From Thauera carbonicopians (GTDB lineage: Bacteria > Pseudomonadota > Gammaproteobacteria > Burkholderiales > Rhodocyclaceae), in contig NZ_JANUXN010000015.1 in the NCBI RefSeq assembly GCF_025699485.1, positions 1 through 64,000 of the forward strand: 64,000 bases of DNA, read 5' to 3'. The notes under the pieces are model-generated. The model did not search any database. It worked only from the letters and a program-made list of their open reading frames with translations, and was not told where the DNA came from. The stretch's first letter is position 1; each line of letters begins with the position of its first letter. The translations under genes and the position numbers were made by a program. Below, piece by piece: positions 17,855 through 27,612 of this stretch.

Positions 17855-18020
17855 CGGCCGGCAGGTCTCCTGACTCGCGCTTCGTCGCCTCGCTCCAGCC
17901 TTCCCGGGCAAGCCAGTGGCATCGTGGAGCAGGCTCGGCGCCTACAGTTGCGGGGGCAGTTCCGTTTGGGGCCATGCGGCCCTTGCGGATTCCCAATTAA
18001 TTCCTTGCGGAAACCGGTGC
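17855..18020 (-). promoter_or_regulatory. cobalamin riboswitch upstream of btuFCD-pseudoazurin
   Basis: Read on the minus strand the leader contains, in order, GGGAATCCGCAAGGGCC, AACTGCCCCCGCAACTGTA, CCACTGGC, GGGAAGGC and the B12 box GCGAGTCAGGAGACCTGCC (ending near 17862). These are the conserved blocks of the cobalamin riboswitch in the right order and spacing. It ends about 130 bp before the btuF start. It should reduce expression when adenosyl- or methylcobalamin is abundant. Confidence 0.93.
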
Positions 18021-18079
18021 GGCGCGATTATAGCCCGAGCATTTGGCGCATTGCATCATCGTCATGTCCTGTGCTGGCG

Positions 18080-19312
18080 TCATGCCGGGCGGGGCAGCGC
18101 AGCTCGGGCAAAGGCGAAATACAGCGTACTCGAGGCCGGAAAGGCCGCCGCCACGCTCCAGGCCAGCACACCGGCGCCCGGCTCGGCCGGTATCCCGGCG
18201 AACAGCTTGCCCAGCAGCATGTTGCCGAACAGCACCATCAGCCCGCCGGCCGAGGCCAGCGCACCGTAATGCACCGGCAGCAGGCGCCGGCGGGCGAAGA
18301 CCGGCACCAGCGCCATCGCCACCGGCACCGCGCACATCTGGCCGGCCGTCAGCAATACCACCGTCAGCACTGCCGGCAGCAAGCGCCAGATGCCGGCCAG
18401 CGGCGGGATGGCCGACCACAGCGCCAGATTGACGAAAGCCGCCGCCAGCAGCGCAAAACCCAGCACCAGCGGCAGCCGCGGCGGCAGGCGCTTGCACAGC
18501 GCCGCCAGCGGCATCTGGCAGCTCACCACCAGCACCGAGGCGAGCGCGAACAGCCAGGCCATGTCGCGTGCGCCGCCCTGCGAGCGTTCCAGTTCCACCG
18601 GCAGGCCCAGGTACATCTGGTTGTAGCTCAGCAGGTAGCTGCTGTAGAACAGCATGAACAGCAGGAAAGGACGGTTGGCGAACAGCTCGCGCCAGCCCCA
18701 GCCGCCCGCCCCCGGCGCAGCCGGCTTCAGCGCCGGCAACCGCGACCACAGCACCAGCAGCGCCAGCAGGAACACACCGGCACTGACCAGCGCCATCTGC
18801 ATGAAGCCGATGTCGAACAGCAGGCTGCCGAGCAGCGGCCCTGCCACCGCGCCCACTTCGCCATACACCGCGAACTGGGCGAAGATGTTGCGCCCCTTGC
18901 CGTCCGGCTGCGCATCGATGCGCGCCGCCAGCGCTTCCATGCAAGGCGAGAACAGCGCGCCGCCGATGCCGGTGAGGCAGGCGCCGAGCAGCATCATCGC
19001 CGCCGAGTCGGCAGCGGCGAAGCACAGATAGCCGGCGATGCGCACCACGCAGCCGCACAGGATCAGCGTGCGGCAGCCGTAACGCTCGGCCAGCGTGCCG
19101 CCGATGAAGAACATGCCCTGCTGCGAGAAGGTCCGCACCCCCAGCACCAGGCCCACCATCCAGCCCGCCAGCGCCAGGTTCTGGCTCATGTGCAGGGCCA
19201 GGAAGGGCACGATGGCATAGAAGCCGATGTTGAAGACCAGTTGGGTGGAAAGCAGCAGACGGCGCGACGGCAGGTCGCTGTCGGCAACAGTGCCGGGAAT
19301 GGCTTGATTCAT
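18080..19312 (-). CDS. MFS transporter
   Basis: A 410-residue twelve-helix transporter from ATG 19312 (MNQAIPGTVADSD). The first half contains GWMVGLVLGVRTFSQQGMFF and the loop GGTLAERYGCRTLILCG, the G-x-L-a-D/E-r-x-G-r-r motif A of the major facilitator superfamily. The substrate is unknown; drug-efflux-type annotation is usual. It is divergent from pabB with about 105 bp between the starts, and lies upstream of the cobalamin riboswitch on the same strand without sharing the riboswitch. Confidence 0.85.
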   Translation of the reverse strand: MNQAIPGTVADSDLPSRRLLLSTQLVFNIGFYAIVPFLALHMSQNLALAGWMVGLVLGVRTFSQQGMFFIGGTLAERYGCRTLILCGCVVRIAGYLCFAAADSAAMMLLGACLTGIGGALFSPCMEALAARIDAQPDGKGRNIFAQFAVYGEVGAVAGPLLGSLLFDIGFMQMALVSAGVFLLALLVLWSRLPALKPAAPGAGGWGWRELFANRPFLLFMLFYSSYLLSYNQMYLGLPVELERSQGGARDMAWLFALASVLVVSCQMPLAALCKRLPPRLPLVLGFALLAAAFVNLALWSAIPPLAGIWRLLPAVLTVVLLTAGQMCAVPVAMALVPVFARRRLLPVHYGALASAGGLMVLFGNMLLGKLFAGIPAEPGAGVLAWSVAAAFPASSTLYFAFARAALPRPA

Positions 19313-19417
19313 GTGGAATGCACGGAAGAGCGATTGCGCGGGCTTATAGCACACCCCGAGCGCGCCCAACGTGCAAAATGCAGGCCTGACATCCTGACGA
19401 GCCCCAGCACCTTCGCC

Positions 19418-21196
19418 GTGACCAGCCTCATCGACTTCACCGATCCCCGCGACAGCAACGCGCCGCGCCTGCGCCATGCCTTCGGCCAGCCTCGCGCGGT
19501 GCTGGCCGCACACACCCTGGATGAGGTGCGCCCACTGCTCGATGCGGTCGAGGCCGCTGCCCGCGCCGGTGCGTGGGCGCTGGGTTATCTGCGCTACGAG
19601 GCCGCACCCGCGTTCGACGCGGCGCTGAGCGCGCATGCAGCGGACGGGCCGCTGGCCTGGTTCGCCATCCACGACGTCCCGCTGCCCAGGAACGGCGAAC
19701 CGGAGGGCCGTGCAGCAGTGGTCGATTGGCACACCCTGCCCGAGCGCACCGCCTTCGATGCCGCCCATGCCCACATCCAGCAGGCGATCGCCGACGGCGT
19801 GCTCTACCAGGTCAATCACACGGCACAGTTGCGTGGACGGCTGGCGGGCGACAGCCGTGCCTTGTTCGCCGCGCTACGGCGGGCGCAGCCGGGCGGGTAT
19901 GCGGCACACATCGACTGCGGCCACAGCGATGAGGATCGCGTGCAGGTGCTGTCCGTCTCGCCCGAGCTGTTCTTCGACTGGCGCGGAGACGAGATCCTCA
20001 CGCGGCCGATGAAAGGCACGGCCCCGCGCGGTACCACGCCCGACGAAGACGCCGCGCTGGCCGCGCGGCTGCGCGCCAGCCCCAAGGAACGCGCCGAGAA
20101 CGTCATGATCGTGGATCTGCTGCGCAACGACCTCTCGCGCATCGCAGAGCCGCACAGCGTGCGCGTGCCCGCGCTGTTCCACACCGAGGCCCTGCCCACC
20201 GTGTGGCAGATGACTTCCGACGTGGTGGCGCGCACCCGGACCGGCACGCGGCTCGCCGACGTGTTCGCCGCGCTGTTTCCCTGCGGCTCGGTCACCGGTG
20301 CGCCCAAGGTTGAGGCAATGCGCATGATCCGCGCCCTCGAAGGCGGGCCGCGAGGCGTCTACTGCGGCGCCGTCGGCGTGGTTCGTCCCCACGTTTCGCC
20401 CGACGGCCGGCGCGGCATCGCCGCCACCTTCAACGTGCCGATCCGCAGCATCGAAATGAAAGGCAGCGCTGCCCGCTGCGGCATCGGCAGCGGCATCGTC
20501 TGGGGCGCCAGCGCCGGCGACGAATGGGCGGAATGGGCCGCCAAGCGTGCCTTCGTCGAACGCGCCAGCGCACCCTTCGACTTGCTGGAAACCCTGGGCC
20601 TGCATGACGGCGAGTTGCGCCATCGCAGCGAGCATGTCGCCCGCATGCGGGCCGCCGCCGCGCACTTCGGCTACCCCTGGGATGAATCGCGCATCGACGC
20701 CTGCCTCGACGAGCTCGTACGCACGCGCGGCCAGGACGCCTGGCGCGTGCGCCTGCTGCTGAATGCGCAGGGCGCACTCCGCACCGAAGCCGCCGCTCTC
20801 GCACCCACGCCGGAACCGGTACTGCTGGCGCTGGCCGCCCACCCCTTCCTCCAGGCACACAGCGAATTCAGCCGCCACAAGACCACCCGCCGCGCGCACT
20901 ACGCCGCCTTCGCGCCCGCAGCGGGCTCGGGCGTGTTCGACACCGTGCTCTACAACGAGGCCGGCGAGATCACCGAATCCACTTTCGGCAACCTCGCCAT
21001 GCTGATCGACGGCCGCTGGGTCACGCCGCCCCTCGCCTGCGGCCTGCTGCCCGGCGTCGGCCGCGCCGTCGCGCTGCGCGACGGCCGCGTGGTGGAGGCC
21101 GTGGTGTGCGTGCAGGACCTGCCACGCATACAGGGCTGGGCCTTCATCAACAGCCTGCGCGGCTGGCTGGAGGCACGGCTGGCGCCATCCAACTGA
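19418..21196 (+). CDS. pabB: aminodeoxychorismate synthase component I fused to aminodeoxychorismate lyase (PabB-PabC)
   Basis: A 592-residue bifunctional folate enzyme from GTG 19418. The N-terminal two thirds are chorismate-binding: YQVNHTAQLRGRL, LSVSPELFF, TRPMKGTAPRG, ERAENVMIVDLLRNDLSRIA, GSVTGAPKVEAMRMI and GIGSGIVWGASAGDEW are the standard TrpE/PabB blocks. The C-terminal third (from about residue 385) is a class IV PLP lyase, with the Lys in SRHKTTRRAHY and ESTFGNLAM. Together with PabA it would make 4-aminobenzoate for folate. This fusion is common in Betaproteobacteria. Confidence 0.93.
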   Translation: MTSLIDFTDPRDSNAPRLRHAFGQPRAVLAAHTLDEVRPLLDAVEAAARAGAWALGYLRYEAAPAFDAALSAHAADGPLAWFAIHDVPLPRNGEPEGRAAVVDWHTLPERTAFDAAHAHIQQAIADGVLYQVNHTAQLRGRLAGDSRALFAALRRAQPGGYAAHIDCGHSDEDRVQVLSVSPELFFDWRGDEILTRPMKGTAPRGTTPDEDAALAARLRASPKERAENVMIVDLLRNDLSRIAEPHSVRVPALFHTEALPTVWQMTSDVVARTRTGTRLADVFAALFPCGSVTGAPKVEAMRMIRALEGGPRGVYCGAVGVVRPHVSPDGRRGIAATFNVPIRSIEMKGSAARCGIGSGIVWGASAGDEWAEWAAKRAFVERASAPFDLLETLGLHDGELRHRSEHVARMRAAAAHFGYPWDESRIDACLDELVRTRGQDAWRVRLLLNAQGALRTEAAALAPTPEPVLLALAAHPFLQAHSEFSRHKTTRRAHYAAFAPAAGSGVFDTVLYNEAGEITESTFGNLAMLIDGRWVTPPLACGLLPGVGRAVALRDGRVVEAVVCVQDLPRIQGWAFINSLRGWLEARLAPSN

Positions 21197-21208
21197 CGGC
21201 TGGCCAGC

Positions 21209-21820
21209 TCAGAAATCGATGCCCGCCTGCGCCTTCACGCCCGCCTTGAAGGCGTGCTTGCGGTCGGCGATCTCGCTGACCGTGTCGGCCAGCTCGGCCA
21301 GCTCCGGCTTGGCCGCGCGGCCGGTGACGATGACGGTCTGGCGCGGCGGACGGGCGCGGATCGCGGCGAGCACCTGCTCGGTGTCGAGGTAGTTGTACTT
21401 GAGCATGTAGGTCAGCTCGTCGAGCAGCACCAGGTCGAGCGTCGGATCGGCCAGCATGCGGCTGGCCTGCGCCCAGGCTTCGTCGGCGGCGCGCTTGTCG
21501 GCATCCCAGTTCTGCGTGTTCCAGGTGAAACCGGTGGCCATGGCGTGGTACTGGACGGCGCTGTCCAGCCCCTGCTTCTGCAGGAAGATGACTTCGCCGG
21601 TGGCGTGCGTGCCCTTGATGAACTGCACCACACCGGCACGCTGGCCGTGGCCGAGCGCGCGATACAGGGTGCCGAAGGCCGAAGTGGTCTTGCCCTTGCC
21701 GTTGCCGGTGATCAGGATGACGATGCCGCGCTCTTCCTGCGCCCGTTCGATGGCGGCATCGACGACTTCCTTCTTGCGCTGCATGCGCGCGTTGTGGCTC
21801 TGCTTCTTGTCCTCTTCCAT
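21209..21820 (-). CDS. cobO: cob(I)yrinic acid a,c-diamide adenosyltransferase (CobO/BtuR)
   Basis: A 203-residue enzyme from ATG 21820, preceded by GGAGG at eight bases (ATG 21835 is also in frame). The P-loop GNGKGKTTSAFGTLYRALGHG (about residues 34-54) binds ATP in the reversed orientation typical of CobA/BtuR, and LDLVLLDELTYMLKYNYLD is the second conserved block. It transfers the 5'-deoxyadenosyl group from ATP to cobalt, in synthesis and salvage of coenzyme B12. A cobalamin riboswitch stands upstream at about 21965-22140. Confidence 0.93.
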   Translation of the reverse strand: MEEDKKQSHNARMQRKKEVVDAAIERAQEERGIVILITGNGKGKTTSAFGTLYRALGHGQRAGVVQFIKGTHATGEVIFLQKQGLDSAVQYHAMATGFTWNTQNWDADKRAADEAWAQASRMLADPTLDLVLLDELTYMLKYNYLDTEQVLAAIRARPPRQTVIVTGRAAKPELAELADTVSEIADRKHAFKAGVKAQAGIDF

Positions 21821-21964
21821 CGGTCCGGCCTCCATTTCGTCACTGTCGGAACCGGGGGAGAAGAATGACGATGGCGCATGCGCGGCAAAAGCAGCCAGGC
21901 AAGGCGCAGCCAGGCCCGCACGACCGATCGGCAGTCCGCCCTCACCCCGGGGCATTCACCAGTC

Positions 21965-22140
21965 TCGTCGAACGGGTCGGTCTTCTGGCTCGCCTTCACC
22001 CGGTTGCCGCCGCCTTCCCGAAGCAACATGCTCCAGTGGCCGAAATGGCGGCACCGTCCGGCTTACAGCAGCGGGGGCTGCGCCGGAATGGCGGAAAAAT
22101 GGGCAGACACGCCCCCCGCTTCACCGGACTTCCTGTTTCG
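21965..22140 (-). promoter_or_regulatory. cobalamin riboswitch upstream of cobO
   Basis: On the minus strand the order is AGGAAGTCCGGTGAAGCGG, GCAGCCCCCGCTGCTGTAA, GGCCACTGG, GGGAAGGCGG and a B12-box-like GAGCCAGAAGACCG (about 21978-21992). The blocks fit the cobalamin riboswitch family, with a variant B12 box compared with the first copy. It ends about 140 bp before the cobO start. It lies between the MCP gene and cobO. Confidence 0.88.
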
Positions 22141-22246
22141 CTCCGCGCGCGAATGCCCGCGAAAGCTCCCGATCGATGCGGGCCGCACTATACGCCCGCA
22201 GCGGCCCCGCGGGCAATGCGCACCCCGGGGCAATGCCGCCGGCAAT

Positions 22247-24043
22247 TCAGTTGCCGAGCAGGCTCTCGGCCGGGACGCCGATGCGCACGTTGCCCCAGTG
22301 GCGGCCAGCGGCCATGATCGGCATGGCGATGTCGCACAGGATCTCGCCGGTGTCACGGCGATAGGTTTGCAGCAGCAAGGGTTCGGTATTGCGCGCGGCA
22401 CGCAGCTCGGACGGGCTTTCGAACTTGCGGCAGGTACGGTTGCCCACCAGATCCTGCTCATAGTTGCCGGTCAGCGGCCGGGAGAATTTGGCATTGTGCG
22501 CCGGCAGGTAGCTGTCTGCATTGACCGCGACGGCGAATACTCCGCCCCGGATCGAGGCCAGGCTGTCGTCGAGCAAGGCCTGGCAGCGGCGGACGAACTC
22601 CTCGCCCCATGCCACACGGAACTTGGGCGGATTGGTGCCGGGGATGGGTTGGTAGCGCCGGTCGAAGATGTCGATGCGGCTGGCGGACATCTGCTCGAGC
22701 TGTTCCTGCACCTCGTCGCGGAAGCGGCGCGTCTGGTCGACGATCTTGTCGAAGGCGCCGCGCCCGGTCTTGAAGCGCGAAACCAGTTCCTGCACGCCTT
22801 CGGTCGCCTTGGCGAGCTGTTCCGTGCCCTGCTCGCTCTCATCCATCTGTCCGGCGACGGTGTGCGACAGGGCATTGATGGCACTGACCTTCTCATGCAC
22901 GCTGACGTTGGTGTCCGCCAGCGAGCCCATCGCCGCAGCGATCTGCTCGAGCTGCCTTCCAGTCGCTTCGAACTCGCCCACCATGTGGCCGAACTGGGTC
23001 GCCGACCGGTCGACGACTTCGCGCGTCTGCAGCACGTCGGCATTGATCACCTCGTTCTCGCTGCGTGTCTCCGACACCAGTTCGAGCATGCCGTTGATGT
23101 TGCCGACGATCTCGGCGGTCGCGTTGTTCACCCGCTCGGCCAGCTTGCGCACCTCGTCGGCCACCACGGCGAAGCCGCGCCCGGCCTCACCCGCCCGTGC
23201 GGCCTCGATTGCCGCATTGAGTGCCAGCAGATTGGTCTGGTCGGCAATCTCGCGGATCAGCACGGCGATCTGTTTCACGCTCTCGGAGCGCTGCGACAGG
23301 TCGTCCACCGTGCGATTGAATTCGGTCACCTTGTTGCTGACCGAGTTGATCTTGCCGGCGATGTCCTGCATCTCGTGCAGCGAACCGCGTGCGATGCGCA
23401 GGTTGTCGGCGGTGGACTCGGCGATCTGCCGCGCGCTCTGCGACACCTGCTCGATGGCGGCAGTCGATGCGCTACTGGCGTCGAACACCGCCGTGGTCAT
23501 CTGCCCCTGCTCCCGCGCGTGCCTGGCCGCAGCCTCGACACGCAGCTTGACCTGCACCGCCTCGCGCGCGATGCCGACGCTGGTGGTGCGCACTTCGCCG
23601 ATGATGTGGCGCATCTTTTCGGCAAAGCGGTTGTAGCTGCAGGCGAGCTCGCGGAACTCGTCGTGGGTGATGAGCGGCAGGTCGCGCGAGAAGTCGCCTT
23701 CGCCGCGGCCGATCTCCTCGAAGATGCCGATCATGCCGCGGATCGGGCGCACGATCAGGTGGCGCAGGTAGGCGATCTGGCCGAGGATGCAGGCCAGCGC
23801 CACGGCGCTGATGACGATCATCACCCATTGCCCGGCCTCGAGCGCACCCAGGATGCGCGCCGCGAACTCCGGCGCGATGCTGCCGTCGGCCAGCGCGCGG
23901 CCGATCTCCGAGGTCTGCCAGGCCTGCACGGCCAGATAGCCCAGATTGAAAAAGAACAGCAGCAGGAAGCTGCACAGCTTCTTGGTCAGCGTGTTCCAGA
24001 AGGTCTTCTCGACAGTCTCGTACAGCTGTCTCAACGTGCTCAT
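22247..24043 (-). CDS. methyl-accepting chemotaxis protein with a C-terminal cytoplasmic sensor-like extension
   Basis: A 598-residue protein. Two membrane segments (about 24-42 and 74-95) enclose only about 30 periplasmic residues, too few for a ligand domain. A HAMP region follows, then the signalling tip [20 protein letters not shown] around 270-290. After the coiled coil there is an unusual C-terminal domain of about 160 residues ([20 protein letters not shown] ... [11 protein letters not shown]), which is likely the sensing module inside the cell. It should control CheA through CheW; the signal is unknown. It is a single gene. Confidence 0.88.
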   Translation of the reverse strand: MSTLRQLYETVEKTFWNTLTKKLCSFLLLFFFNLGYLAVQAWQTSEIGRALADGSIAPEFAARILGALEAGQWVMIVISAVALACILGQIAYLRHLIVRPIRGMIGIFEEIGRGEGDFSRDLPLITHDEFRELACSYNRFAEKMRHIIGEVRTTSVGIAREAVQVKLRVEAAARHAREQGQMTTAVFDASSASTAAIEQVSQSARQIAESTADNLRIARGSLHEMQDIAGKINSVSNKVTEFNRTVDDLSQRSESVKQIAVLIREIADQTNLLALNAAIEAARAGEAGRGFAVVADEVRKLAERVNNATAEIVGNINGMLELVSETRSENEVINADVLQTREVVDRSATQFGHMVGEFEATGRQLEQIAAAMGSLADTNVSVHEKVSAINALSHTVAGQMDESEQGTEQLAKATEGVQELVSRFKTGRGAFDKIVDQTRRFRDEVQEQLEQMSASRIDIFDRRYQPIPGTNPPKFRVAWGEEFVRRCQALLDDSLASIRGGVFAVAVNADSYLPAHNAKFSRPLTGNYEQDLVGNRTCRKFESPSELRAARNTEPLLLQTYRRDTGEILCDIAMPIMAAGRHWGNVRIGVPAESLLGN

Positions 24044-24166
24044 TTGGTGTGGTTCCCGAGCTAGAAATTCGTCTTCATCAACTGCCTCCGATTCCCTCTA
24101 TCGGTCCTGAGCGCCTGCACTTGAGAACAGACTTCGATGCAGCGCACAGTATTCTTTTGGCCGAAT

Positions 24167-24185
24167 ATTCCCCAGCTTGGGGAAT
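24167..24185. repeat. perfect inverted repeat between MCP and lysS
   Basis: ATTCCCCAGCTTGGGGAAT is a perfect palindrome with 7-base arms plus a palindromic AGCTT-type centre. It sits in the divergent region between the MCP gene (start 24043) and lysS (24401), about 125 bp from the former. It could be an operator or a small hairpin. There is no T-run beside it, so a terminator is unlikely. The rest of this 357-bp gap shows no gene. Confidence 0.5.
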
Positions 24186-24400
24186 GAAACAAGGACATAA
24201 ATCTCATTTTTGGCAAATAAACGGCCACCGGCCTGTGAGCGCCGCGTCACTACCTGCCCTCCCGGCCACCCTCCCGCCGTTCCCCATCCCTGCCGGCCTC
24301 AGCCTCGCAATTGCCCTGCCTGCGCCGGCCTGCGACAATCACGCCTTTGTCGCCGGCGCCATGCCGGTGCCCACGCATCCTCATCTCCCGAACCGAAAAC

Positions 24401-25900
24401 ATGTCCGACCAGACGAACACCCCGCCGCAGGACGAGAATCACCTGATCGCCGAGCGCCGCGACAAGCTCGCCGCCTGGCGCAGCAGCGGCCGCGCCTTCC
24501 CCAACGACTTCTCGCGCGAGAACACCGCCGGCAAGCTCGCCGAGCTGTACGGCGGCAAGGAAGCCGAGGAACTGGAAGCGCTGCCGGTCGAAGTCAAGGT
24601 GGCCGGCCGCATCATGCTCAAGCGCGTGATGGGCAAGGCGAGCTTCGTCACCATCCAGGACCTGTCGGGCCGCATCCAGCTTTACGTGCAGCGCGACGGT
24701 GTCGGCGAGGACGTCTACGCCCAGTTCAAGACCTGGGACATCGGCGACATCGTCGGCTGCGTCGGCACCGTGTTCAAGACCAAGACCGGCGAGCTGTCGG
24801 TCAAGGCCGGCGAGATCCGCCTGCTGACCAAGAGCCTGCGCCCGCTGCCGGACAAGTTCCACGGCCTCACCGACGTCGAGCAGAAGTACCGCCAGCGCTA
24901 CGTTGACCTGATCGTCAGCGAGCAGTCGCGCTTCACCTTCGCCGCGCGCAGCCGCATCGTGCAGTCGATCCGCAACTACATGACCGGCCACGGCTTCCTC
25001 GAAGTCGAGACGCCGATGATGCACCCCATCCCCGGCGGCGCCACGGCCAAGCCCTTCGTCACCCACCACAACGCGCTCGACATGGAACTGTTCCTGCGCA
25101 TCGCACCCGAGCTCTACCTGAAGCGCCTGGTGGTGGGCGGTTTCGAGAAGGTGTTCGAGGTCAACCGCAACTTCCGCAACGAAGGCCTGAGCCCGCGCCA
25201 CAACCCCGAGTTCACGATGATGGAGTTCTACGAGGCGTACGCGAACTACCGCACGCTGATGGACTTCACCGAAGGCCTGATCCGCCAGGCCGCGCGCGAA
25301 GCGCTGGGCGCCGAGAGCTTCGTCTACCAGGGACGCGAGCTGGACCTGTCCAAGCCCTTCCACCGCCTGACCATCGTCCAGGCCATCCGCAAGTACCACC
25401 CGGAATTCACCGAGGCGCAGTTGGCCGACGCCGAATGGGTCAGGCAGCAGATCGTCGCCTTCGGCGAGAAGGTCAAGCCGGGCGGCCTCGGCAGCCTGCA
25501 GCTGCAGCTGTTCGAAGCCTGCGCCGAAAGCCAGCTATGGGAGCCGACCTTCATCATCGACTATCCGGTCGAAGTCTCGCCGCTGGCCCGCGCCTCGGAC
25601 AGCGACCCCGAGATCACCGAACGCTTCGAGCTCTTCATCGTCGGCCGCGAGATCGCCAATGGCTTCTCCGAGCTGAACGACCCCGAAGACCAGGCCGCAC
25701 GCTTCCGCGCCCAGGTCGAGGCCAAGGAGGCTGGCGACGAGGAAGCCATGTACTTCGACGCCGACTACATCCGCGCGCTCGAATACGGCCTGCCGCCGAC
25801 CGGCGGCTGCGGCATCGGCATCGACCGCCTGGTGATGCTGCTGACCGACTCCCCGTCGATCCGCGACGTCATCCTCTTTCCGCAGATGCGACCGGAGTAA
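24401..25900 (+). CDS. lysS: lysine--tRNA ligase, class II
   Basis: A 499-residue class II synthetase from ATG 24401. The N-terminal OB-fold anticodon-binding domain (about 60-160) contains [19 protein letters not shown]. Motif 2 is [20 protein letters not shown] and motif 3 is [20 protein letters not shown], both complete and typical. It charges tRNA-Lys. An imperfect hairpin with a T-run at 25953-25987 follows the gene and likely ends the transcript. Confidence 0.97.
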   Translation: MSDQTNTPPQDENHLIAERRDKLAAWRSSGRAFPNDFSRENTAGKLAELYGGKEAEELEALPVEVKVAGRIMLKRVMGKASFVTIQDLSGRIQLYVQRDGVGEDVYAQFKTWDIGDIVGCVGTVFKTKTGELSVKAGEIRLLTKSLRPLPDKFHGLTDVEQKYRQRYVDLIVSEQSRFTFAARSRIVQSIRNYMTGHGFLEVETPMMHPIPGGATAKPFVTHHNALDMELFLRIAPELYLKRLVVGGFEKVFEVNRNFRNEGLSPRHNPEFTMMEFYEAYANYRTLMDFTEGLIRQAAREALGAESFVYQGRELDLSKPFHRLTIVQAIRKYHPEFTEAQLADAEWVRQQIVAFGEKVKPGGLGSLQLQLFEACAESQLWEPTFIIDYPVEVSPLARASDSDPEITERFELFIVGREIANGFSELNDPEDQAARFRAQVEAKEAGDEEAMYFDADYIRALEYGLPPTGGCGIGIDRLVMLLTDSPSIRDVILFPQMRPE

Positions 25901-25952
25901 GGCAGGGGCCATCTGCTCTGGAACTGCCCTGCAGCATCCCGGAATACTCGCG

Positions 25953-25987
25953 AAACCCGCAGGACCACAAACCCTGCGGTTTTTTCT
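25953..25987 (+). terminator. rho-independent terminator after lysS
   Basis: aaacccgcagg, a short loop and ccctgcggttttttc form a GC-rich stem with one bulge followed by six T residues. It lies about 55 bp after the lysS stop. Confidence 0.75.
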
Positions 25988-26153
25988 GCGTGTCCGACCA
26001 AGGGCGGAACTCCAACTCGGTTCTCAGTTTGGCTCCGCATAGGCCGATTGCCTAGAATAGGCATCGAGTGTGATTGAGTTGTTTGATGCGGGCATGAAGG
26101 TGGATTAGCTTTGCACAGGCTCGCCGGCCCGCCCCGGAGCGTCAATCAAAACA

Positions 26154-27275
26154 ATGACAGACATAAAGGTACGCCAGATGCTGACTGATCTTGGCCTGCA
26201 GGTCGCGCGCTCCATCCCAACCGATCAACTGGCCGGACTGGCAACAGGCACCCTGAAACTTCACGGAGGCGTAATACGCGATACAGCAGGCCGCATCGTC
26301 TCTCACCTTGCCATGCCCGCCTCTTCCGGGCTATTCAACGGTATCCCCGGCCTGGGTGCTGTCGGTACCATCATAAACGGTATCCAGTTGCAGTCCCTCT
26401 CCTCCAGCGTGGCTGCCGTGAAGACCGCAACCGAACAGGTCCTTAGCTATTCGATGGCAACGACGGCCTTGTCCGGTCTGGGGCTGGTCACATCTATCAC
26501 GGGTTTTGCCTTTCTTGCCTCGCGACTGAAACGCATAGATCAACGGCTCGATTCAATCGAAAAGCAGACAAAATCGATCAAGCGCTTCCTGCAGTCATCC
26601 CAGCGGGCACAACTGATGGCAGCGATAGATCACCTTCGGCTGTCCAGCCAGGCAACGGACGAGGCCATGCGCCGTGATCTGCTGCTACAAAGCAAACATT
26701 CATTTACGACGCTCGTGCACCACTACCGATCTCAACTCGACGAAATCGAGGACATCGTCGAATTGGCTGCGTCCGAGGAATGCTACATGCTGGCCTGCAT
26801 CGGCAGCGTGATGGCTACAAGCGACCTGGGCATGGGCAAAGCGGCAAGCGACGAGATGGAGAAGCACCGTCAAACATGGCAAACCTTGGCACGCCAGCAT
26901 TGCGGGAGGCTCCTCCTGGGCGACGACCCAGCACGCTTGCTCGATTCCCGTTACACCCAAGCAATACCCACTGCCGGTCTGATCGGCTTCCTCGACTTCG
27001 TCAACGGCACCCAGCGTGGCGTGCAATGGATAGACGAGCTCAGAAGGACACTTGGCAAGATGACTTTCGTTCGCAACGCCTATTCGACGGTCGAACCTCC
27101 CGTGATCGAGTATGCGAGCAAACTCCTGGTAAAGAACGAAGTGCTGCAGGGTTTTTCCGCACACATGGGCTTCCTGGCAGAAAAGAAGCTTTCGATCTCG
27201 TATTTTGCAAACCAAGTCGAGGAAGTCCGGGAGCGAGAAGGCGCAGAATTTTTGTTGCTCACACACCTGATATAA
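26154..27275 (+). CDS. unknown protein with a central glycine-rich hydrophobic region
   Basis: A 373-residue protein that I do not recognise. Residues about 55-125 are hydrophobic and small-residue rich (GLFNGIPGLGAVGTIINGIQ and TTALSGLGLVTSITGFAFLA), followed by a coiled-coil-like RLKRIDQRLDSIEKQTKSIK (about 123-142). The remaining 230 residues are helical and soluble. A membrane-inserting hairpin with a cytoplasmic effector or sensor domain would fit. The gene has lower GC and different codon use from lysS and the genes to the right and stands beside a vapBC pair, so recent acquisition is plausible. It starts at ATG 26154 without a close ribosome-binding site. Confidence 0.6.
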   Translation: MTDIKVRQMLTDLGLQVARSIPTDQLAGLATGTLKLHGGVIRDTAGRIVSHLAMPASSGLFNGIPGLGAVGTIINGIQLQSLSSSVAAVKTATEQVLSYSMATTALSGLGLVTSITGFAFLASRLKRIDQRLDSIEKQTKSIKRFLQSSQRAQLMAAIDHLRLSSQATDEAMRRDLLLQSKHSFTTLVHHYRSQLDEIEDIVELAASEECYMLACIGSVMATSDLGMGKAASDEMEKHRQTWQTLARQHCGRLLLGDDPARLLDSRYTQAIPTAGLIGFLDFVNGTQRGVQWIDELRRTLGKMTFVRNAYSTVEPPVIEYASKLLVKNEVLQGFSAHMGFLAEKKLSISYFANQVEEVREREGAEFLLLTHLI

Positions 27276-27328
27276 GCCAGGCGTGCTTTTGTTGCCGATC
27301 ATTGCAGCAAATATATCCACCTCAAAAA

Positions 27329-27396
27329 TTGAAGTCTGCTCGGTAGGGGCATATATTGATGGCACTTTTGGTGTAAATTCGCATCAAGATTGATGC
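27329..27396 (+). promoter_or_regulatory. vapBC promoter and palindromic operator
   Basis: TTGAAG (27329-27334), a 17-base spacer and TATATT (27352-27357) form a good sigma-70 promoter. Directly downstream is the perfect inverted repeat GCATCAAGATTGATGC (27381-27396), 12 bp before the vapB start. Type II antitoxins usually repress their own operon by binding such a palindrome. Confidence 0.65.
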
Positions 27397-27408
27397 AGGA
27401 GAAACGCC

Positions 27409-27612
27409 ATGCGAACGACTGTGACCATCGATGATGCGCTATACGAAAAGGCGCTCGAAGTGGCCGACCCGACGATGGACAAGGCCGATCTGTTCCGCGA
27501 GGCGGTGAAGACCTTCGTACGGGTGCAGGCGGCCAAACGGCTGGCGGCGCTGGGCGGCGGCAGCCCCGACATGCCCGAAATTCCCCGGCGGCGGGAAGCG
27601 CCGGCGGCATGA
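27409..27612 (+). CDS. vapB: VapB-type antitoxin
   Basis: A 67-residue protein starting [20 protein letters not shown], the ribbon-helix-helix DNA-binding pattern of many VapB antitoxins. The C-terminal Pro-rich tail would wrap the toxin. ATG 27409 has caggag at good spacing. Its stop overlaps the toxin start by four bases. Confidence 0.9.
   Translation: MRTTVTIDDALYEKALEVADPTMDKADLFREAVKTFVRVQAAKRLAALGGGSPDMPEIPRRREAPAA

Noticed and set aside
16736-21196. An open frame of about 1486 codons on the plus strand
   Set aside because: It runs antisense through btuF, the riboswitch and the MFS gene before joining the real pabB-pabC frame. Its first part is His/Arg/Gln-rich without domains, a typical GC-driven artefact. 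The real start is GTG 19418.
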